Origin: Sphingomonadales bacterium UBA2683
GTDB taxonomy: Bacteria > Pseudomonadota > Alphaproteobacteria > Sphingomonadales > Sphingomonadaceae
Direction: 5' to 3'
NCBI GenBank assembly: GCA_002354635.1
Contig: DELZ01000001.1
Span: forward strand, 235,085 to 299,084
Length of the DNA stretch: 64,000 bases
Below, piece after piece: positions 36,606 through 47,977 of this stretch. A model generated the notes under the pieces. That model ran no database searches. It saw only the letters and a list, made by a program, of their open reading frames with translations, and had not been told where the DNA came from. Position numbers and translations under genes: made by a program. How positions within the stretch are numbered: position 1 is the first letter of the stretch; the number at the start of each line of letters is the position of its first letter.

Positions 36606-37522
36606 AGTGCTTCTCTCACGATTATTTCGACCAGCTCTTCATAGCTGATCCCCAATTGCCGGGCCTGTTCGGGAACCAGACTGAGCGGGGTCATGCCGGG
36701 CTGGGTGTTGGTTTCGAGCACGAACAGACCGGCCAGGCCCTGCTCGTCATCCCAGCGGAAATCCGTCCGCGACGTACCCTTGCAACCCAGAATATTGTGG
36801 GCACGCAGGGCATAGTCGAGGCAAGCTTTCTCGATATCATCCGGAATTTCGGCGGGGCAGACATGTTCGGTCAGCCCTTCGGTATATTTGGCGTCATAAT
36901 CATAGAAACCCTGCGCGGTCTTGAGCTCGGTAACGCACAGTGGCTTGTCGCCGAGCACGGCGGTGGTCAGCTCGCGGCCGCGGATGAACGGCTCGGCGAG
37001 CAGCTCGTCAAATTCCTGCCATGGACCGACCGCGTCGCGGCTGATCGGATGGCCGTAATTGCTGTCGTCGGTGACGATCGCGACCCCTACCGAGGAGCCC
37101 TCGTTGACCGGCTTCAGGACATAAGGACGCGGGAGCGGGTCGGCCTCATAGAGGCTGGCGCTGGAGACAATCCTGCCCTTCGGCATCGGGATACCGGCGG
37201 GGACCAGCTGCTGCTTGGTCAGTTCCTTGTCAATCGCGATGACCGAGGTGGCGAGTCCGCTATGCGTATAGGGAATCTGCATCAGGTCGAGCATGCCCTG
37301 GACGGTGCCATCCTCGCCGGGGACACCGTGCAGCGCATTAAACACGACATCGGGCCGGATGCCGTCGAGAATGATCGCGATATTGCGATCCATATCGACC
37401 CGGCTGACCTTGTGGCCGTTCTTTTCCAGTGCATCGGCGACGCCCTTGCCGCTGCTCAGCGACACTTCGCGTTCTGCGGACCAGCCGCCCATCAGGACCG
37501 CGACGTGGAGTTTATTTGTCAT
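36602..37522 (-). CDS. ddl: D-alanine--D-alanine ligase
   Basis: A 306-residue ATP-grasp ligase that makes the D-Ala-D-Ala dipeptide for the peptidoglycan stem. Landmarks are MGGWSAEREVSLSSG, FNALHGVPGEDGTVQG, PYVLKPVNEGSSVGV, and the metal region FVLETNTQPGMTPLSL. Length is normal. The start overlaps the stop of the DUF4262 gene as ATGA, so the inserted gene is translationally linked to an essential gene. Confidence 0.97.
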   Translation of the reverse strand: MTNKLHVAVLMGGWSAEREVSLSSGKGVADALEKNGHKVSRVDMDRNIAIILDGIRPDVVFNALHGVPGEDGTVQGMLDLMQIPYTHSGLATSVIAIDKELTKQQLVPAGIPMPKGRIVSSASLYEADPLPRPYVLKPVNEGSSVGVAIVTDDSNYGHPISRDAVGPWQEFDELLAEPFIRGRELTTAVLGDKPLCVTELKTAQGFYDYDAKYTEGLTEHVCPAEIPDDIEKACLDYALRAHNILGCKGTSRTDFRWDDEQGLAGLFVLETNTQPGMTPLSLVPEQARQLGISYEELVEIIVREAL

Positions 37523-38019
37523 GCCGCCACCTTCGGTTCATATAATGCTGGTTGCTGCTCAATCACATCTTCAGAGCAGCCTTCATCCCATGGATACAGT
37601 CCATCAATCGCTCCCGGCCAGACCAATTGAAACACCTCCGACAATTCAAAACCAAATTCTCGCCGATGAAACCACATAGATGAGTTGAAATATCCGTCGT
37701 CAATCTGACTGGAATGCACACGCCGCGCGATGCAGTCAAAGCCTTCGATCAAATCAGAAATCGCGACTCCTTCTGATAGCCCCAGGCCGTCTTCTTGGCA
37801 CTGCCTAAGCGTTTCGTTGATCATGGAAAGCATCAATTCCCTTTTCAGGCCGAAGATAATCACCTCCGGCTGATCAACGGTTTTTCGAAATCCGACAGAA
37901 TAGGCAAAATCCGGCTCAATACCCTTGTCATCAAATACCCAGTTAACCTGGCAACCATGTTGCTCAACATTATCGAGCAGTTTTTGCTCAAACTCATTTA
38001 GGATGGGATCGACGGTCAT
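37519..38019 (-). CDS. DUF4262 domain protein inserted between murB and ddl
   Basis: A 166-residue cytoplasmic protein. DUF4262 features are PDFAYSVGFRKTVDQPEVII near residue 40 and an aromatic C-terminal segment (VFQLVWPGAIDGLYPW). Function unknown. I chose ATG 38019 because it overlaps the murB stop as ATGA; its own stop overlaps the ddl start the same way. The gene is AT-richer than its neighbours: hand counts of three 60-base lines give 31, 30 and 27 G+C. It is not a usual dcw gene, so it was probably acquired. Confidence 0.8.
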   Translation of the reverse strand: MTVDPILNEFEQKLLDNVEQHGCQVNWVFDDKGIEPDFAYSVGFRKTVDQPEVIIFGLKRELMLSMINETLRQCQEDGLGLSEGVAISDLIEGFDCIARRVHSSQIDDGYFNSSMWFHRREFGFELSEVFQLVWPGAIDGLYPWDEGCSEDVIEQQPALYEPKVAA

Positions 38020-38912
38020 GCTTTCTGTCCCACGCGCTGGATTTCCCATTGCAGTTCGACGCCGCTGTGCGCCTTGACCCGCTTGCGGACTTCTTCGCCC
38101 AGCGCCTCAATATCGGCAGAGGTCGCGCCACCGAGATTGATCAGGAAATTGCAGTGTTTTTCCGAGACCTGTGCCTGGCCGATTTGCAAACCGCGACAAC
38201 CGGCTTCGTCGACCAGTTGCCAGGCCTTCTTGCCTTCGGGATTCTTGAACGTGGAACCGCCGGTCTTGGTGCGCAGCGGCTGCGAGGCTTCACGCTCGTC
38301 GGCGATGCGCTTCATTTCAGCCCCGATGAGAGCGGGATCGCCGCTTTCGCCGACCAGCGTGGCGCTCACGACGATCGAGCCTTCGGGAAGGTCGGAATGG
38401 CGATAGGTATAACCCATGTCGGCAAGCGGGATCTTCACCCTGTCGCCATTGCGCAGTATCACGTCCGCACTCTCGAGCACGTTGCAGACTTCGCGGCCAT
38501 AAGCGCCGGCGTTCATGCGGACCGCGCCGCCGATCGTGCCGGGGATACCGCGCAGAAATTCCATTCCGGCGATGCCCTGGTCGCGGGCCTTGCTGGCAAC
38601 AGAAATGCCGGGAGCCCCTGCCCCGCACGAAATCCGCAAGCCGTCCGTTTCGATGCCGGCAAATGCCTTGCCCAGCCTGACCACCACGCACCGTATGCCC
38701 CCGTCGCGGATGATCAGATTGGATCCCAGACCCAGAGGCCAGACAGGCAGAGAGGGGTCGAGATCGCGCAGAAATTGCTGCAAATCGTCAATATCTTTCG
38801 GTTCGAACAGCCACGCTGCGGGTCCGCCGCTCTTGAACCAGACCAGCGGTGCCAGCGGCGCATCCTCGGACAGCTTGCCGCACGTTTCGGGCAAGGTGGC
38901 AACGGCGCTCAT
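38016..38912 (-). CDS. murB: UDP-N-acetylenolpyruvoylglucosamine reductase
   Basis: A 298-residue FAD enzyme that reduces UDP-GlcNAc-enolpyruvate to UDP-MurNAc. Landmarks are [68 protein letters not shown] (shown in parts: TGGSTFKNP, then AWQLVDEAG) and HCNFLIN, which carries the catalytic-site residues of type I MurB. The start overlaps the murC stop as ATGA. Confidence 0.97.
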   Translation of the reverse strand: MSAVATLPETCGKLSEDAPLAPLVWFKSGGPAAWLFEPKDIDDLQQFLRDLDPSLPVWPLGLGSNLIIRDGGIRCVVVRLGKAFAGIETDGLRISCGAGAPGISVASKARDQGIAGMEFLRGIPGTIGGAVRMNAGAYGREVCNVLESADVILRNGDRVKIPLADMGYTYRHSDLPEGSIVVSATLVGESGDPALIGAEMKRIADEREASQPLRTKTGGSTFKNPEGKKAWQLVDEAGCRGLQIGQAQVSEKHCNFLINLGGATSADIEALGEEVRKRVKAHSGVELQWEIQRVGQKA

Positions 38913-40315
38913 TTCCGCGCCTCCGCGATATTGTCAGCGAGAGCAGCAGCCCATTTGGTGATATCGCCTGCACCCAGGCAGATGATCATGTCTTTTGGTT
39001 TCGCCGTTTCCGCCAGCCGTGCTGCCAGCGCCTGTTCGTCTGCCACCGTTTCTGCCTGGCGATGGCCGCGCACTTTCAGTCCTTCGACCAGCGCTTCGCT
39101 GTCGATCCCCTCGATCGGGTCCTCGCCCGCAACATAGACCGGCGTGGCAAAGACCATGTCGGCATCGTTGAAGGCGCCCTGGAATTCCTCCATATGGTCG
39201 CGCAGCCGGGTGAAACGATGCGGTTGGACGACGGCAATGACTCGCCCCTCGGCACCTTCGCGAGCCGCTGAGAGCACCGCCTGAATCTCGACCGGATGAT
39301 GGCCATAATCGTCGATGATGGTGATGCCGTCGATTTCGCCGACCTTGGTAAAGCGCCGCTTGACGCCGCCGAAATGGTCAAAGCCCTTGGCGATCTTGTC
39401 ATCGCTGATCCCCATTTCCAGACCGACCGCCACCGCGGCAATCGCGTTCTGGACATTGTGGCGACCCGGCATCGGCAGTTTTATCCCGGTAATCGTCCTG
39501 ACACCGCCGTCACGGTCACGGATCGCGACATCGAAGCGATTGCCGCCCGGCACCGGCGTGACGTTGACGCCCTTGACGTCGGCCTGGGCCGAAAATCCGT
39601 ATGTGATGATCCGCCGGTCCCGGATACGCGGCAATATCGCCTGGACCTCGGGATGGTCGATGCACAGGATCGCGGCACCGTAAAACGGAACATTTTCGAT
39701 AAATTCGACAAAGCTGTCCTTGATCTTGTCGAAGCTGCCATAATGGTCGAGATGCTCGGCATCGATATTGGTGACAACAGCGATCGTGCCGTCGAGCCTC
39801 AGGAAGCTGCCGTCGCTTTCGTCGGCCTCGATCACCATCCACTCGCCGGCACCAAGCCGGGCGTTTGAGCCATATTGGTTGATGATGCCGCCGTTGATAA
39901 CGGTCGGATCAATACCGCCGGCATCAAGCATCGCGGCGACCATAGACGTTGTCGTGGTCTTGCCATGGGTGCCCGCGATCGCAATGGTCGACTTGAGCCG
40001 CATCAGTTCGGCCAGCATTTCCGCCCGGCGAACAAGCGGAATCCGGCTGGCGAGTGCCGCCTCCACTTCCGGATTGCCGCGCTTGACCGCGGTTGAAGTC
40101 ACCACCACGGCGGTGCCTTCGACATTTTCCGGATTATGACCGATCTTCACGTCGATGCCCTTGGCGCGCAAGCCTTCGACGACATAGCTTTCGGCAATAT
40201 CGCTGCCCTGCACCTTGTAGCCGAGATTGTGCATGACCTCGGCAATGCCGGACATGCCGATGCCGCCGATGCCGACAAAGTGAATCGTGCCAATATCAGT
40301 GCCGACGCCTTTCAT
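38909..40315 (-). CDS. murC: UDP-N-acetylmuramate--L-alanine ligase
   Basis: A 468-residue Mur ligase that adds L-Ala to UDP-MurNAc. Landmarks are [16 protein letters not shown] at the N-terminus, the ATP loop [36 protein letters not shown], and [14 protein letters not shown] with the MurC-specific HHP. The start overlaps the murG stop as ATGA. Length is normal and no defect is visible. Confidence 0.98.
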   Translation of the reverse strand: MKGVGTDIGTIHFVGIGGIGMSGIAEVMHNLGYKVQGSDIAESYVVEGLRAKGIDVKIGHNPENVEGTAVVVTSTAVKRGNPEVEAALASRIPLVRRAEMLAELMRLKSTIAIAGTHGKTTTTSMVAAMLDAGGIDPTVINGGIINQYGSNARLGAGEWMVIEADESDGSFLRLDGTIAVVTNIDAEHLDHYGSFDKIKDSFVEFIENVPFYGAAILCIDHPEVQAILPRIRDRRIITYGFSAQADVKGVNVTPVPGGNRFDVAIRDRDGGVRTITGIKLPMPGRHNVQNAIAAVAVGLEMGISDDKIAKGFDHFGGVKRRFTKVGEIDGITIIDDYGHHPVEIQAVLSAAREGAEGRVIAVVQPHRFTRLRDHMEEFQGAFNDADMVFATPVYVAGEDPIEGIDSEALVEGLKVRGHRQAETVADEQALAARLAETAKPKDMIICLGAGDITKWAAALADNIAEARK

Positions 40316-41496
40316 TGTGCAACATCCTTGGCCAGCGCTTCCTTGCGCGAAGACAGCGGATTCGACATTTCTTTCTCGGCCTTCATTGCCTTGCCGAGCG
40401 GTGCTGTGCCGAAGCTTTCAACCAGATCGGCGAGATCATTGACCGCTTCGGGACGCCCGCATTTCGCCGCAAAACGAGCCGCATTCTCAAGCGCGCCGGG
40501 CTGCAGGGCCATTTTCTGCATCTGCTTGGCCAGTTCCTTGGCGGTGAAGCGGGATTGCGGGATTGCCCGCGCGCCGCCTGCTGCCACCATTTCCTTGACA
40601 TTATAGGTCTGGTGGTCGTCCATCGCGCTTGGCAACGGAATCAGGATGGCGGGTCGGCCGGCGGTGGTCAGCTCGGCAATGGTCGAAGCTCCGGCTCTTC
40701 CAATCACCAGATGCGCCCAGCCAAGCCGTTCGGGCAAGTCGGGCAAATAGGTCGCTAGCTCCGCCGGGATGTCGTGCTCGGCGTATTTCGCCCGCACCCG
40801 CTCGATATCGTCTTCGCGGCATTGCTGGGTGATCTGCAGGCGGCGGCGCAAATGCATCGGCAGCATTGCCATCGCGTCCGGCACGACATCGGACAGGATC
40901 GACGCGCCCTGGCTGCCACCGGTCACCAGAACGCGGAAGATGCCTTCCTCGGACAGCGGCGGATAGGGTTCTTCGCGTAACGCGACCACTTGCTCGCGCA
41001 CCGGGTTGCCGACGAGATGGACCTTTTCCTGATATTTCGGCTTGATACGCAGGACATCGGGATAGGCGGTGGCAATAGCATTGACCGAACGCGCGGCCAG
41101 CCGGTTGACCCGCCCCAGAACCGCATTCTGTTCGTGCACGATCGTGGGAATATCGCGGCTGTTTGCGGCGAGCAGGGCGGGATAGGCGGGATAGCCGCCA
41201 AAGCCGACTACGGCTGATGGCCGAAATGTTTCGTAAAGCTGCATCGCCATCCGTCGGCCCTTGAGAATGGCGCGGATGCCACCCGGCCAGCTGCGCGGAT
41301 CCTTGGTGATCCGTCCGGCGGGGAGCACATGAACCTGCCCTTCCTCGACCATGCCGGGAATTTTCTCGCCGCGCGCATCGGTGATCAGCGCCACCCGGTG
41401 GCCGCGCAGCACCAGCTCTTTGGCCAGCGCATAGGCCGGGATCATATGACCGCCGGTGCCGCCTGCTGCCAGCACATAATGTTTCGAAAAACTCAT
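40312..41496 (-). CDS. murG: Lipid II synthase MurG (GlcNAc transferase)
   Basis: A 394-residue peripheral membrane glycosyltransferase that converts lipid I to lipid II. Landmarks are [49 protein letters not shown] and [13 protein letters not shown]. The C-terminus is somewhat longer than usual, with a charged tail ([18 protein letters not shown]). The start overlaps the ftsW stop as ATGA. Confidence 0.97.
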   Translation of the reverse strand: MSFSKHYVLAAGGTGGHMIPAYALAKELVLRGHRVALITDARGEKIPGMVEEGQVHVLPAGRITKDPRSWPGGIRAILKGRRMAMQLYETFRPSAVVGFGGYPAYPALLAANSRDIPTIVHEQNAVLGRVNRLAARSVNAIATAYPDVLRIKPKYQEKVHLVGNPVREQVVALREEPYPPLSEEGIFRVLVTGGSQGASILSDVVPDAMAMLPMHLRRRLQITQQCREDDIERVRAKYAEHDIPAELATYLPDLPERLGWAHLVIGRAGASTIAELTTAGRPAILIPLPSAMDDHQTYNVKEMVAAGGARAIPQSRFTAKELAKQMQKMALQPGALENAARFAAKCGRPEAVNDLADLVESFGTAPLGKAMKAEKEMSNPLSSRKEALAKDVAQ

Positions 41497-42743
41497 ACCG
41501 CTATCCGTCCTCGCTCGGGCCAGGCCGAGACATATTGTGAACGGTCAAGATACGGGTTCCGGCGGGTAAATGCGAGCAAAAGTCCAATGCCGATGCACAG
41601 CGCGAGAATGGACGAACCGCCATAGCTGATCAGCGGCAGGGTCATGCCCTTGGAAGGGAAAAGCTGCAGATTCACCGCCATGTTGATCAGCGCCTGACCG
41701 CCCAGCTGGGCAGTCAGGCCGGTCACGGCGAGAATGATGAAATTATCCTCTTCGTCGAGCAGACGCAGAAACACGCGGACGATGATCGCCAGATAGACGA
41801 GCGCGATGGCCATGCAGGCGAGCAAGCCGAATTCCTCGCCGATGACCGAGAATATATAGTCGGTATGGGCCTCTGGCAGCTTGAACTTGGCGGTACCGAG
41901 TCCGGGTCCGGTACCGAGCAGGCCGCCGCCGGTCAACGCCTTGTGGGCGAACATCACCTGGTCATATTCGCCGCCGCCAAACAGCCACGCATTGATCCGC
42001 TGGGTCGCTACGGGATAGAGGAAATAGGCCCCGACCAGCCCGCCTACGCCCGCGGTACCGATCGCCGCGATCAACCGCGCGGAAAGCCCGGATACAGTCA
42101 TCACGGCAAACCAGATGCCGCAAATCAGGATAGTCTCGCCGAGATTGGGTTGCATCATCATCAAAATGGCGATGATGCCGGTGAGGATGACCGATAATGA
42201 AATCACCGGCAGGGCCGGATCCTTGATCCGCAGCGACAGCAGCCAGGCCAGTGCCACCGCATATAGCGGCTTGAGAAACTCGCCTGGCTGGATCGTGGCG
42301 AAGCCATAACCGATCCAGCGCTGTGCGCCGTTGACCGATTTGCCGAAAATAGGGACCAGAAACAGCAGAATGAAGGCAGCGACGGCAGCCAGGATGGCGA
42401 AGCGCCGGGCCTGTTCCTTTGGCAGCATCGAAATCACCAGCATTGCCGGGACGCCAACGATCACCCAGCCAAGCTGCCGGTAAAAATAATAGAGCGGCTC
42501 GACCGTAACCGCAGCGGTGCTTTGTTTCAGCGCGGTCACCGGGGACGCGGCCGCAACGGCGATCAGTCCGATCGCAATCAGGGTCAGGATCAGCCCGAGC
42601 AACACCCGGTCCAGTTCCCAGAACCAGATCGCCAGCGGCGACCGGTCGCTGCGCCCGAGACGGGATTGCAGCTGGAAGCGCTTCTTCTTGAGGCCGACCG
42701 CGATTTCCGGATTCGGACCGGCTGGCTGTTCGGATGCGCTCAT
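41493..42743 (-). CDS. ftsW: Septal peptidoglycan glycosyltransferase FtsW
   Basis: A 416-residue SEDS-family protein with about ten membrane helices that polymerises lipid II at the septum together with FtsI. Landmarks are FGKSVNGAQRWIG, PGEFLKPLYAVALAW, QPNLGETILI, YDQVMFAHKALTGGGLLGTG (continuing into GPGLG) and ISYGGSSILALCIGIGLLL. An extended cytoplasmic N-terminus (about 40 residues) is basic. The start overlaps the murD stop as ATGA. Confidence 0.96.
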   Translation of the reverse strand: MSASEQPAGPNPEIAVGLKKKRFQLQSRLGRSDRSPLAIWFWELDRVLLGLILTLIAIGLIAVAAASPVTALKQSTAAVTVEPLYYFYRQLGWVIVGVPAMLVISMLPKEQARRFAILAAVAAFILLFLVPIFGKSVNGAQRWIGYGFATIQPGEFLKPLYAVALAWLLSLRIKDPALPVISLSVILTGIIAILMMMQPNLGETILICGIWFAVMTVSGLSARLIAAIGTAGVGGLVGAYFLYPVATQRINAWLFGGGEYDQVMFAHKALTGGGLLGTGPGLGTAKFKLPEAHTDYIFSVIGEEFGLLACMAIALVYLAIIVRVFLRLLDEEDNFIILAVTGLTAQLGGQALINMAVNLQLFPSKGMTLPLISYGGSSILALCIGIGLLLAFTRRNPYLDRSQYVSAWPERGRIAV

Positions 42744-44074
42744 TGCTTTGCTTCCCTCTTCTCAGAACCGATCAGATCGTTCTCGATCACCGAAGTCACC
42801 GCGCAGCGGAAACAATTGCCGCGTGCTTCGAAGTCCCGGAACTGGTCGAAGGAGGCACAGGCCGGTGACAGCAATATCACGTCACCGGGCTCGGCGTTGG
42901 CCGCCGCCCGCTGTACAGCGGTCAGCATCATCTCGCAGGATTCAACCGGAACATGGTCGGCCAGCAATTTTCCGAACAGCGGTCCGGCTTCGCCAATGGT
43001 ATAGGCACGAACGACATTCGGGTAATAGGGCTCGCACTCTTCCAGGTTGTCACTCTTGGGCAGGCCGCCCAATATCCAGTGGATTTTCGGATAGGCACCG
43101 AGTGCCGGACCGGTCGAAGCCGGATTGGTCGCCTTGCTGTCGTTGACGAACAACACTCCCCGGGATTCGGCGATGCGTTCCATGCGGTGCGGCAGGCCGT
43201 TGAAGGACGCCAGCGCGGGACGCCACTGCGCTTCGACAATGCCCAGCGCCTCGACGGTAGCGATGGCCGCTATCGCATTTTGTAGATTGTGGGGACCTTG
43301 CAGCGACGGCCAATCCGGTTGCCCGGCAATATCCGCGGAACTGGTGTCGACTATGTTGTTTACCCGGCCGAGGTCGCGCAGTCCGTGCAAAGCGAGTTGG
43401 GTCTTTTCATCGTTGCTGGCAAAAATCGCGTTGTGGTCGGAACCCAGCATATCGAACAGGCGCGCCTTAGAGGCGGCATAGGCATCGAACCCGTCGTAGC
43501 GATCGAGATGGTCGGGACTGATGTTGAGCAGCAGCGCGACATCGCAGTCGAGGCTATTGGTCAGACCAATCTGGTAACTCGACAGTTCCAGCACATAGAC
43601 GCCACCCTCGGGCAACGGTTCCTGCGACAGGATCGGCGCCCCGATATTGCCGCCCATTACCACCGGCATGCCGGCACTGGCCAGGATATGGTGAACGAGA
43701 GCGGTGGTTGTAGATTTGCCATTGGTGCCGGTGATGCCGACAACCCGGTGGGCCGGCAGCGATGCACGGGCTTGGGCAAACAATTCGATATCGCCGATGA
43801 TCGGCACGTCGTCGGCCATCGCCTTGCGCGCGATGGGATGGCTGTTGAGCGGCACGCCGGGTGAGACAACAATCGCGTCATAGCCGGCCAGATCGCTTTC
43901 CAGAGGGTCGCCAATCACGGCCTTGTCCGCAACGCTCTCCCGCAATTCTTCCCGATTGTCCCATGCCAGCACTTCGGCTCCGCTCGCATGCAGGCTTTCC
44001 AGCACCGCCATGCCGGACCGGGCCAGTCCGAGGATGGCATAGCGCTTTCCGGCAAAGGCGGGGGATATGATCAT
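42740..44074 (-). CDS. murD: UDP-N-acetylmuramoylalanine--D-glutamate ligase
   Basis: A 444-residue Mur ligase that adds D-Glu. Landmarks are [26 protein letters not shown], the ATP loop [41 protein letters not shown], and [13 protein letters not shown]. The start overlaps the mraY stop as ATGA. Nothing unusual is seen. Confidence 0.98.
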   Translation of the reverse strand: MIISPAFAGKRYAILGLARSGMAVLESLHASGAEVLAWDNREELRESVADKAVIGDPLESDLAGYDAIVVSPGVPLNSHPIARKAMADDVPIIGDIELFAQARASLPAHRVVGITGTNGKSTTTALVHHILASAGMPVVMGGNIGAPILSQEPLPEGGVYVLELSSYQIGLTNSLDCDVALLLNISPDHLDRYDGFDAYAASKARLFDMLGSDHNAIFASNDEKTQLALHGLRDLGRVNNIVDTSSADIAGQPDWPSLQGPHNLQNAIAAIATVEALGIVEAQWRPALASFNGLPHRMERIAESRGVLFVNDSKATNPASTGPALGAYPKIHWILGGLPKSDNLEECEPYYPNVVRAYTIGEAGPLFGKLLADHVPVESCEMMLTAVQRAAANAEPGDVILLSPACASFDQFRDFEARGNCFRCAVTSVIENDLIGSEKREAKQ

Positions 44075-45144
44075 CTCAGTTTCAACGTTGCCAATCCGGC
44101 AAGCGCGAGCACCAGACTGATGATCCAGAAACGGATCACAATGGTGGATTCGGACCAGCCAAGCTGCTCGAAATGGTGGTGGATCGGGGCCATGCGGAAA
44201 ACGCGGCGGCCGGTGCGCTTGAAGAAGAACACCTGGACGATGACCGAAACCGCTTCAAGGACGAAGAGACCGCCGACCAGCGCCAGCACGATTTCATGAT
44301 GGATCGATACGGCGATCGCGCCGAGCGCGCCGCCGAGTGCCAGACTGCCGGTATCGCCCATGAAAACCGCTGCCGGCGGCGCATTGAACCACAGAAACGC
44401 AAGGCAGGCGCCGATTACGCAGGCGCAGAAAATTGCCAGTTCTCCGGCTCCGCGCACAAACGGGATGCCCAGATATTCGGAAAAGACGGCGTTGCCGGAG
44501 AGATACACGAGAACCAGGAAGGTGGCGCTGGCTATAACGACCGGCATCGTCGCCAGACCATCGAGACCGTCAGTCAGGTTGACCGCGTTGCCCGCCCCGA
44601 CAATCACGAACATCGCAAAGGGAATATAGAAATAGCCGAGGTCGATCTGGACGTCGTTGAAGAAGGGCACGTAAAGGCTGGTGCCGATCTGCTGGACGAT
44701 CAGCCAGGTGGCAAAACCGGCAACAGCAAATTCGAGAAGCAGCCGGACCCGTCCCGGAACGCCCTTGTGACTGGCTTTGCGGACCTTGTCATAATCATCC
44801 ATGAAGCCGATGGCCCCGAACCCGAGCGTGACAAAAATGCAGGCCCAGACGAAGATATTGCTGAGATCCATCCAGAGCAGCAGCGACAGCACCACCGAAA
44901 TCAGGATCATCAGTCCGCCCATGGTCGGTGTGCCTGCCTTTTTGAGATGGGTGATCGGACCATCCTCGCGGATCGGCTGTCCCTTGCCCTGCCGCATGCG
45001 CAGCATGTTGATGAACTTGGGTCCGATCAGCAGGCCGATGAACAGGGACGTCGACACGGCGGCACCGGAGCGAAAGCTCAGGTAGCGAAAGACATTGAAA
45101 ATGCCTTCGAATTCAAGCCATTGGGCCAGCAAATAAAACATCAA
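44071..45144 (-). CDS. mraY: Phospho-MurNAc-pentapeptide translocase
   Basis: A 357-residue membrane enzyme with about ten helices that makes lipid I from UDP-MurNAc-pentapeptide and undecaprenyl phosphate. Landmarks are [32 protein letters not shown] (catalytic Asp pair), [29 protein letters not shown] and [10 protein letters not shown] (the HHH loop). The start overlaps the murF stop as ATGA. Confidence 0.98.
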   Translation of the reverse strand: MMFYLLAQWLEFEGIFNVFRYLSFRSGAAVSTSLFIGLLIGPKFINMLRMRQGKGQPIREDGPITHLKKAGTPTMGGLMILISVVLSLLLWMDLSNIFVWACIFVTLGFGAIGFMDDYDKVRKASHKGVPGRVRLLLEFAVAGFATWLIVQQIGTSLYVPFFNDVQIDLGYFYIPFAMFVIVGAGNAVNLTDGLDGLATMPVVIASATFLVLVYLSGNAVFSEYLGIPFVRGAGELAIFCACVIGACLAFLWFNAPPAAVFMGDTGSLALGGALGAIAVSIHHEIVLALVGGLFVLEAVSVIVQVFFFKRTGRRVFRMAPIHHHFEQLGWSESTIVIRFWIISLVLALAGLATLKLR

Positions 45145-46538
45145 TACTCCCCGCTTGCCAGCGCGGAAACCGCGGAGGAAAGCCCCAGATAATTTGAACC
45201 CTTGACCAGCAGGATATCCCCGTCGCTGAGCAATTTTGCGACCTCGGTCAGCGCCTCCGAAGCGTTGGCGGCATGTGACATTTTGACGCCCCGATCAAGG
45301 CCCTGTTCCAGTTTCGCGGCAGTATGTGCCATATCGTCGCCGACCAAGATGATGGCTTCGGCACCGGACGCCAGAATATCGTCGGCCAGGGCGGTGTGAT
45401 AACGGGCTGATTGCTCGCCCAGCTCCCCCATTGCTCCCAGCAGGACTATCTTGCGACCGGCATTTTTTTCGCCGGAAAAATGGCGTAGCGTGGCCTTCAT
45501 CGATGCCGGATTGGCATTGTAGCTTTCGTCGACCACCGTCGCCGTGCCACCGGATTTGAGCGCGACCATATGGCGACGCCCGCGACCGTCGATGCCGCTC
45601 ATTTCCGCCAGCGCAAGACCGGCTGCAGCGAGATCGCCGCCAACGGCACGCACAGCGGCGAGAATGGCGAGCGAATTGGACACCCAGTGCAGCCCCGCTT
45701 CCGCGATCGTGAAGCAGAGGCTTTGATTGTCAATCCTGGCGGTGACCAGCGAGCCCCCGCGGGGCGCAGAGACAATATCAATCGCGCGCACGTCCGCACC
45801 AGCTTCAAAGCCGAAGGACAGAACAAGGGCGGCGTGACGTTCCGCCTTTTTCTTGAGCCGCTGATAATGGGGACTGTCGTGCGGGATGATCGCGGTGCCG
45901 TCTGACACCAGGCCTTCGAAAATTTCGGCCTTGGCATCGGCAATCCCCGCCTCGCCATTGGCAAAATTACCGATATGGGCCGGCGCGATAGCGGTAATGA
46001 TCGCGGCATGCGGTCGCACCAGTCGGGTCAGCGCCGACAGTTCATGGGCGTGGTTCATGCCCATTTCGAATATGCCATATTGCGTGTCCTGCGGCATGCG
46101 CGAGAGGCTGAGCGGGACACCGACATGGTTATTATAGCTTTTCACCGAACGGTGCGCCTTGCCCAGGGAACACCGGTCGAGCGCAGCATATAAAGCTTCC
46201 TTGGTACCGGTCTTGCCAACCGAACCGGTCACCCCGATGATTTTGGCATCGGTGCGGGTCCGTGCTGCAGTCGCCAGCGCGTCGAGCGCCCGGGCGGTAT
46301 CGGACACCAGAATATGGGGACCATCAACCGGCTGGCTGACGATCGCACCGGACGCGCCCGAGGCGAAGGCCTGTTCGACGTGAAGATGGCCGTCGCTATG
46401 CTCGCCCTTCAAGGCGACGAACAGGTCGCCCGGGCCGATTTCGCGCGAGTCAAAGGCCACACCATTCACCGAGAACGCATTGCTCGCCTGACCCGAAGTC
46501 GCGTCCGCTATTGCTGCGGATGTCCACAGGACGCTCAT
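45141..46538 (-). CDS. murF: UDP-MurNAc-tripeptide--D-alanyl-D-alanine ligase
   Basis: A 465-residue Mur ligase that adds D-Ala-D-Ala. Landmarks are [20 protein letters not shown], the ATP loop [44 protein letters not shown], and [16 protein letters not shown] chose ATG 46538 because it overlaps the murE stop as ATGA; the open frame extends seven codons further. Confidence 0.97.
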   Translation of the reverse strand: MSVLWTSAAIADATSGQASNAFSVNGVAFDSREIGPGDLFVALKGEHSDGHLHVEQAFASGASGAIVSQPVDGPHILVSDTARALDALATAARTRTDAKIIGVTGSVGKTGTKEALYAALDRCSLGKAHRSVKSYNNHVGVPLSLSRMPQDTQYGIFEMGMNHAHELSALTRLVRPHAAIITAIAPAHIGNFANGEAGIADAKAEIFEGLVSDGTAIIPHDSPHYQRLKKKAERHAALVLSFGFEAGADVRAIDIVSAPRGGSLVTARIDNQSLCFTIAEAGLHWVSNSLAILAAVRAVGGDLAAAGLALAEMSGIDGRGRRHMVALKSGGTATVVDESYNANPASMKATLRHFSGEKNAGRKIVLLGAMGELGEQSARYHTALADDILASGAEAIILVGDDMAHTAAKLEQGLDRGVKMSHAANASEALTEVAKLLSDGDILLVKGSNYLGLSSAVSALASGEY

Positions 46539-47977
46539 AGCGCCTGCGCTCCAGCGCATTCTCTGGCTACGTCGACATCGTCAAAAGGAATGATCCGGTC
46601 GCCGACGATCTGTCCCTGTTCGTGGCCCTTGCCCGCGAGCAGGATGATATCCTGCGGACCGGCCATGCCGATCGCCTTGGCAATAGCCGCGCGCCGGTCG
46701 GCAACATCCTCGGCGCCGATTGCACCAGCAAGGATTTCCGCACGGATGGTCGCCGGTTCCTCGCTACGCGGATTGTCATCGGTGACAATCACGTGATCCG
46801 ACATCTCTATCGCGATCCGGCCCATTTCGGGCCGCTTGCCCTTGTCCCGGTCACCGCCCGCACCGAAGACGGTGATCAGGCGGCCTGACACATGGGGCCG
46901 CAGCGCCTGAATCGCCGCGCGCAGAGCCTCTGGCGTATGGGCATAGTCGACATAGACGGGCGCACCGGCGCGGGTAATGACGGCCCGCTCCATGCGGCCA
47001 CGCACCGGCTGTACCCGCTGCATATGATCGAAAATATTTTCCAGCTGTCCGCCCGTCGCCATCACAATGCCTGCGGCGCACAGGATATTGGCAGCCTGAT
47101 AGGCACCGATCAGCGGCAGCGCGATGCGGTGGGTCTTATCCTGCGCCTTGACCATCAGGACCTGGCCCAGATGGGTCGGCGTCTGCGATACCAGCCGGAG
47201 CGCCTCGCCCCTTTCCCCCACCGTCAACAGTTCGAGCCCGCGATCCGTCGCATGCTTTATCACCTTTTCCGACCACGGATCATCGTCGGCCCAGACGACC
47301 GCCGCTCCGTCGCTTCCGACAACCTCGTCAAACAGCCGCATCTTGGCTTCGAAATAGCTGTCCATATCGCCATGATAATCGAGATGGTCGCGACTCAAAT
47401 TGGTAAAAGCTCCGACCTGCACCGGCAGGCCTTCGATACGATATTGTGACAGTCCATGGCTCGATGCTTCAAAAATCGCGTGGCTGACCCCTTCGCGCGC
47501 CAGACCGGACATGTTGGACAGAAAGGTCACGATATCCGGTGTTGTCAGACCGGTTTTGACCTGATCATCGGCGGTGGTGACACCCAGCGTCCCGATCGAG
47601 GCGCTGTTAAATCCATCCATCCGCCACAACTGGCGGGTAAGCTCCGCGATCGATGTCTTCCCGTTGGTGCCGGTCACGGCGGCCACATGGGCCGGTGTCG
47701 GCGTAAAATAGCGCGCGGCCATCTGCGCAAACAACCGCCGGGGCTCATCATCAGCAATATGGACGGCGCCCTCGACCGGCGCCTCCGGATGGGCGACGAT
47801 CGCTATCGCGCCGGCCTTGACCGCCGCTTCGATAAAATTCTCTCCATTGAATTTCGTGCCGCGGAATGCACCGAATATATTGCCCGGCGCGATCTTGCGA
47901 TGATCGATCGCAAAGCCGGTGATATTCTGCTCTCCGGCATCGCCATCAAGGCCCGGGACAAGACTATTCAGTCGCAT
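46535..47977 (-). CDS. murE: UDP-MurNAc-tripeptide synthetase (meso-DAP adding)
   Basis: A 480-residue Mur ligase. The ATP loop is VTGTNGKTSIAELTRQ, and the residue choice VTDDNPRSEEP (DNPR, about residue 402) is the meso-diaminopimelate signature, so the stem peptide carries meso-DAP as expected for a Gram-negative. Also seen are EASSHGLSQYRIEGL and NLSRDHLDYHGDM. It overlaps the ftsI stop by 14 bases, the only junction in this stretch of the cluster that is not the four-base ATGA. Confidence 0.97.
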   Translation of the reverse strand: MRLNSLVPGLDGDAGEQNITGFAIDHRKIAPGNIFGAFRGTKFNGENFIEAAVKAGAIAIVAHPEAPVEGAVHIADDEPRRLFAQMAARYFTPTPAHVAAVTGTNGKTSIAELTRQLWRMDGFNSASIGTLGVTTADDQVKTGLTTPDIVTFLSNMSGLAREGVSHAIFEASSHGLSQYRIEGLPVQVGAFTNLSRDHLDYHGDMDSYFEAKMRLFDEVVGSDGAAVVWADDDPWSEKVIKHATDRGLELLTVGERGEALRLVSQTPTHLGQVLMVKAQDKTHRIALPLIGAYQAANILCAAGIVMATGGQLENIFDHMQRVQPVRGRMERAVITRAGAPVYVDYAHTPEALRAAIQALRPHVSGRLITVFGAGGDRDKGKRPEMGRIAIEMSDHVIVTDDNPRSEEPATIRAEILAGAIGAEDVADRRAAIAKAIGMAGPQDIILLAGKGHEQGQIVGDRIIPFDDVDVARECAGAQAL

